64,000 nucleotides of DNA from Peribacillus frigoritolerans (GCF_040250305.1 NZ_CP158190.1:962001-1026000), one strand, 5' to 3'; numbered from the stretch's first letter, positions 41,731 to 52,043 are shown. Numbers and translations are program-made. The notes: generated by a model not told the origin, from the letters alone.

Positions 41731-42429
41731 TCATTTTCCTTTCTCGCGGAACTCCTTGGGCGTGATTCCCTCTATCTTCCGGAATAAAGTGCTGAAATAA
41801 TGCTGGCTATTGAAACCCGATTTTTCAGCGACGTCTGATATGCTCCAGCTGGTGTTATTGGTTAAGGCCCTTTTTGCGGCCTTTATTCTATAGTGCATTA
41901 AATATTCCGAAAAGGAAGTGCCAACTTCTTCATGGAATTTCCTGCTTAAATAAGTCGGGTTGGTATGCACTTCACGGGCGATGTCCGAAAGGGAGAGTTT
42001 TTCAGCATAATTTTCATGAATGAATGAAAGTGAATGGTGAATTAGGGTTGAATAGTTATGGGAAGATTCCCTTTTGTCATACTTGGCCAGGACTTTATGC
42101 AAATCACTTTCTATTACAGGTTTCGTTAAATAATCAACCACGCCTATTCTGATGGATTGCTGGGCATAATCGAAGCTTTGATGCGCGGTCACCATAATGA
42201 TTTCGACTTCTTTGTTTAGCGCCCTTAAGTCTTCACCAAATTCAAGACCCGATCGCCCCGGCAGATTAATATCCAGGAAAGCGAGGTTGATTTTATGATT
42301 TTGGTTGAGGGTCAGTGCCTGACAGGCATCAGCAGCTTTATGAAACTTCCAAAAAGGGTATATGGACTGAATCATATATTCCATTTGTTCAAGGACCAAT
42401 GGTTCGTCATCAACTAATAATACATTCAT
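41731..42429 (-). CDS. AraC-type response regulator (YesN family)
   Basis: The 232-residue protein has a receiver domain (MNVLLVDDEPLVLEQ, phosphoacceptor D53 in FLDINLPG, lysine in YLTKPV). Two AraC helix-turn-helix motifs follow (SLSDIAREVHTNPTYLSRKF and SISDVAEKSGFNSQHYFSTL, then FRKIEGITPKEFRE). It partners the kinase encoded just before it, with ATGA overlap. AraC proteins bind direct repeats about 21 bp apart. Exactly such repeats (AGTAAARAT) precede three promoters of the adjacent cluster, making it the leading candidate activator. Confidence 0.93.
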   Translation of the reverse strand: MNVLLVDDEPLVLEQMEYMIQSIYPFWKFHKAADACQALTLNQNHKINLAFLDINLPGRSGLEFGEDLRALNKEVEIIMVTAHQSFDYAQQSIRIGVVDYLTKPVIESDLHKVLAKYDKRESSHNYSTLIHHSLSFIHENYAEKLSLSDIAREVHTNPTYLSRKFHEEVGTSFSEYLMHYRIKAAKRALTNNTSWSISDVAEKSGFNSQHYFSTLFRKIEGITPKEFREKGK

Positions 42430-43193
42430 TCCGGCTCCGCCTCCTCCAATTTCTTATCAAAAACCAGTGGCCATGATACCTCTACCTTAGTTCCCGATTC
42501 AGTAGAAGCTATATTCAATTGTGCACGGTCATTGAAATACAAATATAAACGCTTTTGGATATTATCCAGGCCATGGCCGCCTTCGTCCGTAACGAAAGAT
42601 TCCTTTCCCATTAACCCATTATCCGCCACTTCCAGATACACCATCTGCGATTCCAGATAAAACCGGATATGCAGCAGGGCTTCGCCCACTTTTTTTTCCA
42701 AACCGTGTTTAAATGAATTCTCCACCAATGTCTGAAGAATGAAGGGGGGAACAAGTGCGATTGCTAATGGTTCCGGGCAATCCATATCAATCTTGAGCCG
42801 ATCACCGAAGCGAAGGGTCTGGATGTCGAGATAATGCTGGGTATACTGAATTTCCTGGGAAAGGGGGATCAATGGTTCTGATGCTTTATATTTGAATTTC
42901 AGGAATTGCGAAAATGCCTCTAAGGCCCGTATCAATTCTGCCGTCCTGTTCAGGCGGGCCAAGCCCAGAATGACATTTAGTGTATTAAACAAAAAGTGTG
43001 GCTGGATTTGCTGGTTCAATTTATTATATTGTGCTTCTTGCAGTGCTTGCTCCAGGCGGATCTCTTTGTTTTTATTTTCAAGAAGGTCGATCCTTTTCTC
43101 GAATATGAATAGAAATAAAAGAGCGATAGCTCCCATGATGGGAGCTAAAATGAAGAGCATGATAATTAAGGTGAATCCCTCGTAACTTAGCAT
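42426..43193 (-). CDS. Sensor histidine kinase, LytS/YesM type
   Basis: The 255-residue protein is short for its class: one membrane helix (about 7-31), a coiled-coil linker (about 35-60), the phosphoacceptor H66 in QIQPHFLFNTLN and an ATPase domain with VENSFKHGL (N box) and VADNG (G1). No large extracellular sensor is present. It may therefore sense through the membrane helix or a partner protein, such as the SSS symporter encoded in the same unit. It lies 89 bp after the ABC ATPase gene and overlaps the regulator gene. Confidence 0.92.
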   Translation of the reverse strand: MLSYEGFTLIIMLFILAPIMGAIALLFLFIFEKRIDLLENKNKEIRLEQALQEAQYNKLNQQIQPHFLFNTLNVILGLARLNRTAELIRALEAFSQFLKFKYKASEPLIPLSQEIQYTQHYLDIQTLRFGDRLKIDMDCPEPLAIALVPPFILQTLVENSFKHGLEKKVGEALLHIRFYLESQMVYLEVADNGLMGKESFVTDEGGHGLDNIQKRLYLYFNDRAQLNIASTESGTKVEVSWPLVFDKKLEEAEPE

Positions 43194-43281
43194 GGAGAAC
43201 CTCTGCTGGTTATATTTTTAAATAACTTGAATTATTCTGTTTATTAGTATCATACTAAAGACCCCTCCGGAAATCTACAGC

Positions 43282-44271
43282 TTATGACACAATGTGACAA
43301 GCCACTTGATGATTTTGTGCCGATCGTTTCAGTTCGGGTAGCTGTGTTTTGCAGATATCCTGTACAAAAGGGCACCGTGTATGGAAGCGGCAGCCGTTTG
43401 GAGGGTCGATGGGTGAGGGTACATCACCCGTCAATAGGATCCGTTCTCTTTCATGCACAGGATTCGGTACTGGGATGGCCGATAACAATGCCCTTGTATA
43501 TGGATGCTGAGGCTGTTCGAAAATGGACTTTTTATCGGCTATCTCGACTATCTTTCCGAGATACATGACCATCACCCGATCCGAGATATGTCTGACCACA
43601 CCTAAGTCATGTGATATGAAAAGAAAGGTAAGGTCGAACTGGCGCTGTAAGGATTTTAATAAATTCAGCACTTGCGCTTGAATGGAGACATCCAGTGCAG
43701 AAACAGCTTCGTCACATATGATCAATTTTGGATCCACTGCCAGAGCCCGTGCAATGCCGATCCGCTGTCTCTGGCCGCCGCTGAATTCATGCGGGTATCT
43801 TTCCATGGATTCAGGTCTCAGCCCGACATGTCCCAATAATTCTTCGATCCTGCTCTTTCGTTTTTCTTTAGGGACTACATTTTGTATCGCTAATGCTTCT
43901 CCGAGAATTTGGCCGATAGTCTGTCTAGGGTTAAGGGAGGCAAATGGATCTTGGAAAATAACTTGCAAATCCTTCCTGGTACGCCTCATTTCTCTTTTTC
44001 CTAAACTCAGTAAATCCTTATCCTGAAAGTGAATGCTCCCGCTCGTCGGTTCATCCAATCGAAGGATGGCCCTTCCGGTAGTCGATTTTCCGCAGCCGGA
44101 TTCGCCGACGATGCTTAAGGTTTCACCCTGTTTGATATCGAAGGTAATGTCATCAACGGCTTTTACATGATTGATGGTCCTTCCGAAAAATCCTCCCTTG
44201 ATCGGAAAATATTGCTTCAATTGATCCACTTTAAGCAGAACCTTTTTCTCTGCAGCTGGTACACCCATCAT
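43282..44271 (-). CDS. Peptide/nickel-type ABC transporter ATP-binding protein (DppF/OppF)
   Basis: The 329-residue ATPase has Walker [11 protein letters not shown], signature [10 protein letters not shown], Walker [13 protein letters not shown] and switch SHDLGVV. The C-terminal oligopeptide-transporter extension [15 protein letters not shown] carries its typical cysteines. It overlaps the partner ATPase gene by one base. With that partner and two permeases it forms a complete Opp/Dpp-type importer. Substrates of this family include peptides but also nickel, opines and other N-containing solutes. Confidence 0.95.
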   Translation of the reverse strand: MMGVPAAEKKVLLKVDQLKQYFPIKGGFFGRTINHVKAVDDITFDIKQGETLSIVGESGCGKSTTGRAILRLDEPTSGSIHFQDKDLLSLGKREMRRTRKDLQVIFQDPFASLNPRQTIGQILGEALAIQNVVPKEKRKSRIEELLGHVGLRPESMERYPHEFSGGQRQRIGIARALAVDPKLIICDEAVSALDVSIQAQVLNLLKSLQRQFDLTFLFISHDLGVVRHISDRVMVMYLGKIVEIADKKSIFEQPQHPYTRALLSAIPVPNPVHERERILLTGDVPSPIDPPNGCRFHTRCPFVQDICKTQLPELKRSAQNHQVACHIVS

Positions 44272-45299
44272 TATACCCCCACCTTCTCTTGAGTGTCATA
44301 TTCCTTCTCCCATTGGGGGGTGAACATCCAGCAGCTGACCTCGGTGCTTGGGCCGATAGCTTGGAGATCCGGTACGGCTTGTTCACAAATGCTTTTCGCA
44401 TGTGCACAGCGGGGAGCGAAGCTGCATCCCTTGGGCATGTTGTAAGGACTTGGAACGGTCCCGGGAATTGTAGTCAGTTCTTCCTGGTCCATGTCAAGAC
44501 GCGGAAGGGAGTTTAATAAACCGATGGTGTAAGGATGTTTTGGGTTTGTGAATATTTCCTTGGCCAAGGTGTATTCAACGATTTTCCCTGCGTACATGAC
44601 AGCAACCCGATCACAGGTTTCGTATACGACCCCCAAATCATGAGTAATCAAAATGACAGCCGTCCCGAAATCCTTTTGCAGCGTCTTGATCAGTTCGAGG
44701 ATTTGGGCTTGGATCGTCACATCCAGTGCTGTTGTCGGTTCATCCGCTATTAAAACCTCAGGGTGGCAGGCAAGTGCCATTGCAATCATGACCCTTTGCC
44801 TCATTCCGCCGCTTAGCTCATGCGGCTCCTGTTTTGCCCTTTTTTCAGGTGAGGGGATCCCGACGAGCCGAAGCATGTCGACCGCTTTATTCCATGCTTC
44901 CTTTTTTCCCAGCTTTTGATGGAGCCGGATCGCTTCCGCAATTTGCTCGCCCGCTGAATATACGGGATTCAATGAAGTCATCGGCTCCTGGAATATCATC
45001 GAAATTTCATTCCCGCGTATGGATCGCATCTGTTTTTCAGACTTCGTAAGCAGATCCTTCCCTTTAAATAGGATGCTGCCGCCGGCAATCTTGCCGGGTG
45101 GCGATGGAATGAGCCTTAATAATGATAGTGATGTTATGCTTTTTCCGCTTCCCGACTCCCCGACGATTCCAAGCGTTTCCCCTTTATTGAGGGAGAAACT
45201 GATTCCATTGACTGCTTTACTCGTTCCTTCATCAGTGAAAAAGTGGGTTTGCAGATTTTTTACCTCCAGTATTTTATCATCATCCTGTTTCATCATCAT
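44271..45299 (-). CDS. Peptide/nickel-type ABC transporter ATP-binding protein (DppD/OppD)
   Basis: The 342-residue ATPase has Walker [11 protein letters not shown], signature [10 protein letters not shown], Walker [13 protein letters not shown] and switch THDLGVV. The C-terminal [15 protein letters not shown] extension is present. The start is [13 protein letters not shown], with AGGAGG upstream. The gene order permease-permease-D-F is the usual one. The other Dpp-type ATPase follows with a one-base overlap. Confidence 0.95.
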   Translation of the reverse strand: MMMKQDDDKILEVKNLQTHFFTDEGTSKAVNGISFSLNKGETLGIVGESGSGKSITSLSLLRLIPSPPGKIAGGSILFKGKDLLTKSEKQMRSIRGNEISMIFQEPMTSLNPVYSAGEQIAEAIRLHQKLGKKEAWNKAVDMLRLVGIPSPEKRAKQEPHELSGGMRQRVMIAMALACHPEVLIADEPTTALDVTIQAQILELIKTLQKDFGTAVILITHDLGVVYETCDRVAVMYAGKIVEYTLAKEIFTNPKHPYTIGLLNSLPRLDMDQEELTTIPGTVPSPYNMPKGCSFAPRCAHAKSICEQAVPDLQAIGPSTEVSCWMFTPQWEKEYDTQEKVGV

Positions 45300-45305
45300 A
45301 CCTCC

Positions 45306-46226
45306 TTAGTTCAAGTCTATTCTTTTGTTAAAGTATCGATAGAGGACATCCACCGCTAAATTCATGAATACGAAGATAACGGAAGCGATGAGGACCCCGC
45401 CTTGGACCATCGGCAAATCCCTCGTTCTGATTGCATCGACTATCAATCTCCCAAGTCCATTGATGGCAAAAACGGACTCTGTCAATACTGTGCCGCCAAG
45501 GAGTGCACCGAACTGGAGGCCAACGACGGTGATGACGGGGATAAGCGCATTTTTCAGCCCGTGTTTATAAATGATGATATATTCTTTTAATCCCTTGGCT
45601 CTTGCGGTCCGGATGTAGTCCTGGCGAACGACTTCAAGCATGCTCGACCTGGTCATCCTGGCAACGATGGCCGCTCCGCCGGCCCCAAGGGTTATGGCAG
45701 GGAGAATCATGTGGCTGAAGGTTCCCCAACCTGAAACCGGAAACAAATGAAGGTTCACGGAAAAGAAGTAGATAAGCATGAGGCCCAGCCAAAAACTAGG
45801 TAACGAGATTCCCAATAAAGCAACGATCATGATCGAAATGTCAGCTGCCGAGTATTGCTTGGTAGCCGAGATGATTCCTGCGATCATTCCAAGCACAACG
45901 GTTATGAATATGCTGGCAAGTGCCAGTTCAAGGGTGATGGGCAAGCGGACCATGATTTCGTCCAAAACAGGGCGGCTGCTGCGGAGTGATTCCCCAAAGT
46001 CACCTTGAACGGCATGAAGGACATAGTCAACGTACTGATAGAGGATTGGACGATCCAAGCCAAGCTCATGCCGCAGCGATTCAATCGTTTCTTTAGTCGC
46101 TCCTTCACCTGCAAGCAGTGTTGCCGGATCTCCTGGGACCATTTGCATGATGAGGAATACAACAAGACTTACTCCCAGTAAAACCGGTATCGTTTGAAGT
46201 AACCGTCGGATAATGAATACGAACAT
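45306..46226 (-). CDS. Peptide/nickel-type ABC permease (DppB)
   Basis: The 306-residue permease has six helices, starting [20 protein letters not shown], the standard DppB/OppB N-terminus. The inner-membrane component loop near [20 protein letters not shown] contains the EAA motif that contacts the ATPase. GGAGGAG precedes the ATG. It follows the DppC-type gene by 12 bp. Confidence 0.95.
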   Translation of the reverse strand: MFVFIIRRLLQTIPVLLGVSLVVFLIMQMVPGDPATLLAGEGATKETIESLRHELGLDRPILYQYVDYVLHAVQGDFGESLRSSRPVLDEIMVRLPITLELALASIFITVVLGMIAGIISATKQYSAADISIMIVALLGISLPSFWLGLMLIYFFSVNLHLFPVSGWGTFSHMILPAITLGAGGAAIVARMTRSSMLEVVRQDYIRTARAKGLKEYIIIYKHGLKNALIPVITVVGLQFGALLGGTVLTESVFAINGLGRLIVDAIRTRDLPMVQGGVLIASVIFVFMNLAVDVLYRYFNKRIDLN

Positions 46227-46238
46227 TTTCTCTCCTCC

Positions 46239-47141
46239 TTATTTTTTCATTCTTGGATCCAGGGCATCTCTAAGTCCATCCCCGAAGATGTTGAAACCAA
46301 GTACCAGTGTTGAAATCGCTATCCCCGGAAACAAAGCGATGTGCGGTGCGCTGAACAAATAATCCCGGCCGCTGCTCAGCATCGCTCCCCATTCTGGTGA
46401 GGGCGGCTGAGCTCCCAGCCCCAGAAATGATAAACCGGCTGCCGACAGTATGGCCGTTGCCAGACGTAATGTGGCTTGAACGATGACAGGTGATAGAATA
46501 TTCGGAAAAATATGCTTGCAGATGATCGTGAAGTCAGTTGCTCCCAATGCACGTATGGCATCGATATATTCCAGCTTCCTGACTGACAATGTGGAACCGC
46601 GTACAATCCGGGCAAACATCGGTATCGAAAAGACGCCGACCGCTACCATTACATTGATTAAACTTGGACCAAGGGCACTAATGATGGCAAGAGCAAGCAG
46701 TATTCCCGGGAAAGCCAGCAGAACATCGACAATCCTCATAATGACGGTATCGATCCATTTTCCGTAATAACCAGCTGTTAACCCGAGGAGTATGCCAATG
46801 AACGCCCCGAAGAATACAGAGACAAATCCAACCGTTAATGAAAGCCGTGTTCCATATAATAATCTGCTTAAAATATCCCTTCCCTTATCATCCGTACCCA
46901 TCCAATGCTCGGCTGACGGAGGCTGGAGTTTGTTGACTAAATCAATTTCATAGGGATCCTGCGGTGAGATCAAAGGTGCAAAGATAGCCAATAAAATATA
47001 AAAAAGTACGATGTACCCGCCTACCAATGCCAATTTATTTCGCTTGAATTTTTTATAAAAGGCTTTCCAGTGTCTTAGTTTCGGAGATTTTCTTTCTTTT
47101 ACATTCAATTCGGTATTATTGATGACGACCTCTGGCTTCAT
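46239..47141 (-). CDS. Peptide/nickel-type ABC permease (DppC)
   Basis: The start is ATG at 47141 (MKPEVVINNTEL), with AAAGGAGG upstream; the frame reaches 47177 without signal. The 300-residue product has the DppC layout: an N-terminal OppC_N helix (KRNKLALVGGYIVLFYIL), the conserved HWMGTDDKGRDILSRLLYG loop, and five more helices with the EAA-type motif DFTIICKHIFPNILSPVIV. It is the first gene of the minus-strand array and is divergent from the first solute-binding protein gene. Confidence 0.95.
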   Translation of the reverse strand: MKPEVVINNTELNVKERKSPKLRHWKAFYKKFKRNKLALVGGYIVLFYILLAIFAPLISPQDPYEIDLVNKLQPPSAEHWMGTDDKGRDILSRLLYGTRLSLTVGFVSVFFGAFIGILLGLTAGYYGKWIDTVIMRIVDVLLAFPGILLALAIISALGPSLINVMVAVGVFSIPMFARIVRGSTLSVRKLEYIDAIRALGATDFTIICKHIFPNILSPVIVQATLRLATAILSAAGLSFLGLGAQPPSPEWGAMLSSGRDYLFSAPHIALFPGIAISTLVLGFNIFGDGLRDALDPRMKK

Positions 47142-47211
47142 TGGATTTCCTCCTTTTCTTTCATTCAATTTATTCAAAAAAGGTATTGAAGTAAATATGA
47201 TGCGGAAAAGC

Positions 47212-47275
47212 AGTAAAGATAATTAAAAAATGAGTAAAGATTCTGAAAATATAAAATTCGGTTTTTTTTTATAAT
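47212..47275 (+). promoter_or_regulatory. AraC-type direct-repeat operator and promoter 1
   Basis: AGTAAAGAT occurs at 47212-47220 and again at 47233-47241 (21-bp period). TATAAT follows at 47270-47275, 28 bases after the second copy. No good -35 is visible, as expected for an activated promoter. It drives the first solute-binding protein gene and may also affect the divergent ABC operon. Confidence 0.8.
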
Positions 47276-47351
47276 TTACAGTAAGCCCGATGTACTCATA
47301 GCTGAAAGTTACTTGGAGAAACAAAGGCAGGTTGAAAAGGGAGGAACTAGA

Positions 47352-48908
47352 ATGAGAAAAGGAATGATTGGGTTGCTTTTTGCTTCTTTATTAGGCATCT
47401 CATCCGTTTTATCAGGGTGTGCAACAGAAGAATCCGGCAGTAAGGAAACAGTAGAAAAAGCGAAGGAAGGAGGAACGCTGATCGTCGCGCGATTATCTGA
47501 TGCGACCACTCTTGACCCTCATTTCATAACGGACATTCCATCTGCAAACGTCGTTTATGAAAAGGTTTATCAAACATTGGTCGTTCCTGACAAAAACATG
47601 AACCCTAAACCGCTGCTCGCAAAAGAGTGGAAACAACTGGATGATGTCACTTGGGAGTTTAAATTGCAGGAGGGAGTCAAATTCCATGATGGAGCTCCAT
47701 TCAATGCCGAAGCGGTGAAAACCAATTTCGACAGGGTACTGGATCCGGCAACTGCTTCTCCGCAGGCTGGTAAATTGGAAATGATTAAAGAAATTAAAGT
47801 CGTTGACGAAACGACTGTACAATTCAAGCTGAAATATCCTTATGCTCCGCTGTTATCGATTTTAGTGAGTAATGAAGGAAGCATCATCAGCCCTAAAGCG
47901 ATTAAGGAAAATAGTGACAAACTGGCTCAAAACCCCGTTGGGACAGGGCCGTTCGTTTTTAAATCGTGGAAGCCTGGTGAAGAAATCGCCCTTTCGAAAA
48001 ACAAGGATTATTGGGGGGATAAGCCTAAGATTGATGGGGTGGCATTCAAGGTTGTCCCTGAAGATGCCACTAGGATTGCAATGATAGAAACGGGTGAAGC
48101 ACATGTGACCGATCAAGTGCCAGTGACGGAGATTGATAGGATCGAAGCGTCAGGCACGATGGATTTATATCGCACGGAGGGACTTGCCGTTGAATACTTA
48201 AGCTTCAATGTTAAGAAAAAACCTTTTGATGATGTACGGGTCCGTAAGGCGGTCGCTCATGCCATCGAAGTCGATTCCATTATCAAAGGGGTTTATAACG
48301 ACGTCGGCACGAGGGCAAATTCAACAATGAGCCCGAAGGTGTTTGGTTATGATCCGGAAATAAAAGGCTACGACTATGATATTAATGAATCGAAGAAGCT
48401 CTTGACTGAAGCGGGGGTCAAGGATGGTTTGGAGTTTACACTGACGACGAGTGATCGTAAGGAAAGGATCAATATGGCCGAGGTGATTCAATCCCAGTTA
48501 AAAGGAATCGGTATTAAAGTCAAGATTCAAGTCCTTGAGTATGGGGCTTACATTGACGCGACAGCCAAGGGCGAGCACCAGGTAGCGATAGGCGGCTGGG
48601 GCAATGCTACCGGGGATGGAGATTATAATCAATTCAATCTTTTCAATACCAAATCCCAAGGTGCTGCGGGAAATAGTTCATTCTATAGCAATCCGGAAGT
48701 TGATAAATTGATTGAAAATGCACGTAAAGAATCGGATGGCGATAAACGTAAGGAACTATATTCGAAGGCACAAGCAATTGAAAGGGAAGAAGTTCCATAT
48801 GTTCCTATCCGAAACTATGAACACTTGGCGGTATACGGTGGGACGGTTAAAGGACTGTGGCTGAATCCGGCAAATTATTTAATGCTTGATGACGTAACCG
48901 TGAAGTAG
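47352..48908 (+). CDS. Extracellular solute-binding lipoprotein, family 5 (copy 1)
   Basis: The start is ATG at 47352, with AGGGAGGAAC upstream. The 518-residue lipoprotein has a signal peptide ending in lipobox LSGC (cysteine near 24) and the SBP_bac_5 fold (GGTLIVARLSDATTLDPHFI, KFHDGAPFNAEAVKTNFDRV, NPVGTGPFVFKSWKPGE). It captures the substrate for the ABC importer encoded divergently. A hairpin after its stop may reduce read-through into the amidohydrolase genes, keeping the binding protein in excess. It is clearly paralogous to the second binding protein at 52.1 kb. Confidence 0.95.
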   Translation: MRKGMIGLLFASLLGISSVLSGCATEESGSKETVEKAKEGGTLIVARLSDATTLDPHFITDIPSANVVYEKVYQTLVVPDKNMNPKPLLAKEWKQLDDVTWEFKLQEGVKFHDGAPFNAEAVKTNFDRVLDPATASPQAGKLEMIKEIKVVDETTVQFKLKYPYAPLLSILVSNEGSIISPKAIKENSDKLAQNPVGTGPFVFKSWKPGEEIALSKNKDYWGDKPKIDGVAFKVVPEDATRIAMIETGEAHVTDQVPVTEIDRIEASGTMDLYRTEGLAVEYLSFNVKKKPFDDVRVRKAVAHAIEVDSIIKGVYNDVGTRANSTMSPKVFGYDPEIKGYDYDINESKKLLTEAGVKDGLEFTLTTSDRKERINMAEVIQSQLKGIGIKVKIQVLEYGAYIDATAKGEHQVAIGGWGNATGDGDYNQFNLFNTKSQGAAGNSSFYSNPEVDKLIENARKESDGDKRKELYSKAQAIEREEVPYVPIRNYEHLAVYGGTVKGLWLNPANYLMLDDVTVK

Positions 48909-48925
48909 GAATTCATCACAAATGG

Positions 48926-48954
48926 AAGGCAGCATAAGGAAGTTATGCTGCCTT
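48926..48954 (+). terminator. Intercistronic hairpin after binding protein 1
   Basis: AAGGCAGCATAA pairs with TTATGCTGCCTT with no long T tract behind. It is probably an attenuator or mRNA-stabilising structure inside the operon. Confidence 0.65.
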
Positions 48955-48974
48955 CTCAATTAGGAGGGGAAAAT

Positions 48975-50483
48975 ATGATAGATTTACTGCTAATCCATGG
49001 GACCGTTATTACCATGGATCAAAACAGGAGAATTCTGCAGGATGGTGCCATCGCCATACATCAAGGAAGGATTTTAGCCGTAGATTCAACGGAAAAACTG
49101 AAATTGGAGTATGAAGCTGTAAAAGTCATCGATTGCAGCCATCAATGCATATTGCCTGGATTGATAGATGTTCATGGTCATGGGGGACATTCCATGTTCA
49201 AAACGATCGCCATGGAGAATATTGATTTTTGGATGCCCATCATGACGAATGCTTACAAGCATTTTGTTACAGATGACTTTTGGTATTACGAAGGAAAGCT
49301 ATCCTCCCTTGAGAGATTAAAGGCGGGCGTGACAACTGGGGTTAGCGTTTTAGGATCCATGCCGCGGTCCGATGAACCGATTTTTGCCATCAATCATGCA
49401 AAAGCATACGCCGAAGTTGGGATCAGGGAAGTGGTATGCACAGGTCCTTGCAACCCTCCATGGCCCCATTCATTCAGCCGGTGGATTGACGGAAAGAGAG
49501 TGGTAAAGGAAGTTTCATATGAAGAAGTATTACAGGGGGCGGAAGCGGTAATCGAGGCGCTGAACCATGCAAATGAGGACCGCACGAGGGCCTTCATTAC
49601 ACCATTTGTCATCGTTACATCAGTGGATCCCTCCAATCCGACATCTCCTGACAGGCTTTATGGGCTGAATGACCATGACCTGTATCAAGCGAAGAAAATA
49701 AGGGAGATTGCCCGGAAGTATAATACACGCATTCACTCTGATGCCTTTGGCGGGATGATTCATTTAGCGATACAGGATAAGGAAAATGCCCTATTGGGTC
49801 CAGATGTCCATCTACAGCACTGTCGGGGCATTTCCTTCGATGAGGCAAGAATACTGGCAGAAACAGGTACCAACGTCAGTGCATCACCTGGATTTGGCCA
49901 GGTTCATGCCCGTACCCCGATAACTGAATTATTGGAGATGGGGGCAACTGTGGCAATCTCCACGGATGGGACATCCCCTTCCACAAGTTTTGATATGTTT
50001 CAGGCAATGAGGAAAACACAGTTTGTTCACCAGGCAGCGCTTAGGGACTACTATTATTTACCTCCAGGCAAGCTGTTGGAAATGATCACGATAGATGCTG
50101 CGAAATGCATTGGCTGGGATGATGAAATAGGCTCCCTTGAAATCGGGAAAAAAGCAGATGTCATTACGGTCAATCTGCATCAGCCTCATCTGACCCCTGA
50201 ATTCATGCATGTTCACCGGCTTGTATTTCAAGCAGTGGCGAATGATGTGGAGCATGTCATCGTTGATGGGAAATTGATCATGGAAGGAAGGGAAGTACGG
50301 ACGGTCCATGAAAGTACAGTGCTTGATGAAGCGAATGAAGAAGCCTTTTCAACGATAAAGCGTGCGGGGCTCGAAAAGTATATGCAGCCGACGAAATATT
50401 TCTGGGGCCATGCCAGGGCCTATGTAGATGAAAAGCGATATGACGAACGCGAAGATGCTGCCGCGATGGTGAAAGGGGAATAA
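48975..50483 (+). CDS. Amidohydrolase of the TrzA/AtzA/guanine-deaminase type (COG0402)
   Basis: The start is ATG at 48975 after AGGAGGGG. The 502-residue metal-dependent hydrolase has the composite beta domain (MIDLLLIHGTVITMDQNRRI), the metal motif PGLIDVHGHGG (H-x-H), further histidines in RIHSDAFGG and LQHCRG, and the terminal aspartate in AISTDGTSPS. A C-terminal KKADVITVNL strand completes the fold. The class deaminates or dechlorinates purines, pyrimidines and triazines; the actual substrate is unknown. It lies two bases from the next amidohydrolase gene. Confidence 0.9.
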   Translation: MIDLLLIHGTVITMDQNRRILQDGAIAIHQGRILAVDSTEKLKLEYEAVKVIDCSHQCILPGLIDVHGHGGHSMFKTIAMENIDFWMPIMTNAYKHFVTDDFWYYEGKLSSLERLKAGVTTGVSVLGSMPRSDEPIFAINHAKAYAEVGIREVVCTGPCNPPWPHSFSRWIDGKRVVKEVSYEEVLQGAEAVIEALNHANEDRTRAFITPFVIVTSVDPSNPTSPDRLYGLNDHDLYQAKKIREIARKYNTRIHSDAFGGMIHLAIQDKENALLGPDVHLQHCRGISFDEARILAETGTNVSASPGFGQVHARTPITELLEMGATVAISTDGTSPSTSFDMFQAMRKTQFVHQAALRDYYYLPPGKLLEMITIDAAKCIGWDDEIGSLEIGKKADVITVNLHQPHLTPEFMHVHRLVFQAVANDVEHVIVDGKLIMEGREVRTVHESTVLDEANEEAFSTIKRAGLEKYMQPTKYFWGHARAYVDEKRYDEREDAAAMVKGE

Positions 50484-50484
50484 G

Positions 50485-51984
50485 ATGAAAACCAAACTTA
50501 AAGGAAGATATGTAATTGGATATGATGGGTGCGATCATGTCATTTTGGAAAACGCAGAGATCGTTTATGAAAACGACACGATTTTGTATGTCGGAAAAAA
50601 TTATCCAGAAGAAGTGGACGAGATAATGGATGCCGGTAATGCGATTATCAGTCCCGGCTTCATAGATTTAAATGCATTAGGGGACATTGACCATGATATT
50701 TTACATTTTGAAGCAAGTGCCGGTAGACAGAAGAATCTTCTTTGGTCAGAGAAATATATAAAAAGCGGACATCCTGAATTAATGACCGAGGAAGAAGAAG
50801 CGTTTAAATCACTATATGCTTATTCACAGCTCATTCTTCATGGCGTGACGACGGCGATGCCCATTACTTCCGTTTTTTATAAAAGCTGGGCTGAATCCTA
50901 TGATGAATTGGCAGCTGCCGCAGAACACGCCGCTGGATTGGGATTAAGGATTTACCTTGGCCCAAGTTTCCAATCAGGAATGAGAGTCGTCCAGCCTGAC
51001 GGGAAAATCAAGCTGCATTGGGATGAAAAAGCCGGTGAAGAGGGGTTACGGAAAGCGGTTGAGTTTGTGGAAAAATTCGATGGAACCCATGAAGGTATGG
51101 TCAGGGGGATGCTTGCTCCAGAACGTGTAGAGTCTCAAACGGCGGATCAATTAAAACAGATTAAATATTACAGCGAAAAATTGGATGTACCGATAAAGCT
51201 TCATGCTGCACAAGGAAGTTTTGAATTCAACACCATCTGGGAAGCCCATCATGTTACACCGATCAGATATTTGTACGACCTTGGCTTTCTCGGTCCGAGA
51301 ACAGGGATCCCGCACGCCCACTTTATTTCAGGATACAGTAAAGCGAAATATGGCCAGGGTGATGACTTGGCGCTGCTTGCTGAAACGAATACAACGGTGA
51401 TCCATTGCCCGCTGATCATCGGAAGGCACGGGGAGGCGTTAGAATCTTTTGCCAAATATAAACGGGCTGGGATCAATATAGCCCTCGGAACGGACACATT
51501 CCCTCCGGATATGTTCCAGAACATCAGGACAGGAAGCATGCTCTCACGGCTGGCGGCAGGAGAAACGGAAGGCTCTGTTTATGCCGATTTCTTTCGGTCA
51601 GCCACACTTGATGCGGCCGCCTTTCTTGGCAGGAACGATCTAGGACGCATCGCAGCGGGGGCCAAGGCGGATATCATCGCGATTGACTTGGACGGTTTCC
51701 ATGTGGGGGTAATCGATGATCCGATTCGAACCATGTTCGTAAGCGGCTCTGGGAGGGACGTTAAATTATCGATCATCAATGGAAAAGTAGTCATGAAGGA
51801 TCAAATAATCCCCGATCTTGATTTAACGGAAATCAAATATAAGGGGCAGCAATATTTCAATAAGATGAGAAGAGGATATATGGAAAGGGATTATCAGGAG
51901 CTTCCCGAGAAAGAATTGTTCAAGCCATCATTCAAGGTCGTGGAAACGATAAGCGATCCAGAATCGATTTATGGAAACAAGTAA
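50485..51984 (+). CDS. Amidohydrolase family protein lacking the N-terminal HxH motif
   Basis: The 499-residue product has the amidohydrolase frame: a beta domain, KLHAAQGSF and PHAHFIS histidines, aspartate in ALGTDTFPPD, and the C-terminal GAKADIIAIDL strand. Where others have PGFIDxHxH it reads PGFIDLNALGDIDHDILHFE, so the first two metal histidines are replaced. I recall this wording from proteins annotated chlorohydrolase family, so it is a subfamily trait rather than damage. It is translationally close to the previous gene (AAAGGGG upstream). AraC half-site 1 of the next promoter overlaps its stop codon. Confidence 0.82.
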   Translation: MKTKLKGRYVIGYDGCDHVILENAEIVYENDTILYVGKNYPEEVDEIMDAGNAIISPGFIDLNALGDIDHDILHFEASAGRQKNLLWSEKYIKSGHPELMTEEEEAFKSLYAYSQLILHGVTTAMPITSVFYKSWAESYDELAAAAEHAAGLGLRIYLGPSFQSGMRVVQPDGKIKLHWDEKAGEEGLRKAVEFVEKFDGTHEGMVRGMLAPERVESQTADQLKQIKYYSEKLDVPIKLHAAQGSFEFNTIWEAHHVTPIRYLYDLGFLGPRTGIPHAHFISGYSKAKYGQGDDLALLAETNTTVIHCPLIIGRHGEALESFAKYKRAGINIALGTDTFPPDMFQNIRTGSMLSRLAAGETEGSVYADFFRSATLDAAAFLGRNDLGRIAAGAKADIIAIDLDGFHVGVIDDPIRTMFVSGSGRDVKLSIINGKVVMKDQIIPDLDLTEIKYKGQQYFNKMRRGYMERDYQELPEKELFKPSFKVVETISDPESIYGNK

Positions 51985-52043
51985 AGAAAATGAAAAACAT
52001 AGTAAAGATATTCGAAATAAATAATCAGAATATTTCCTATAAT
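51980..52043 (+). promoter_or_regulatory. AraC-type direct-repeat operator and promoter 2
   Basis: AGTAAAGAA (51980-51988) and AGTAAAGAT (52001-52009) are 21 bp apart, and TATAAT at 52038-52043 follows 28 bases later. This is the same geometry as promoters 1 and 3. It drives the second solute-binding protein gene. Confidence 0.8.

Noticed and set aside
41177..41734. Minus-strand 185-residue frame overlapping the symporter gene
   Set aside because: It is an out-of-frame shadow of the SSS symporter coding sequence, which has membrane-protein composition in its own frame.
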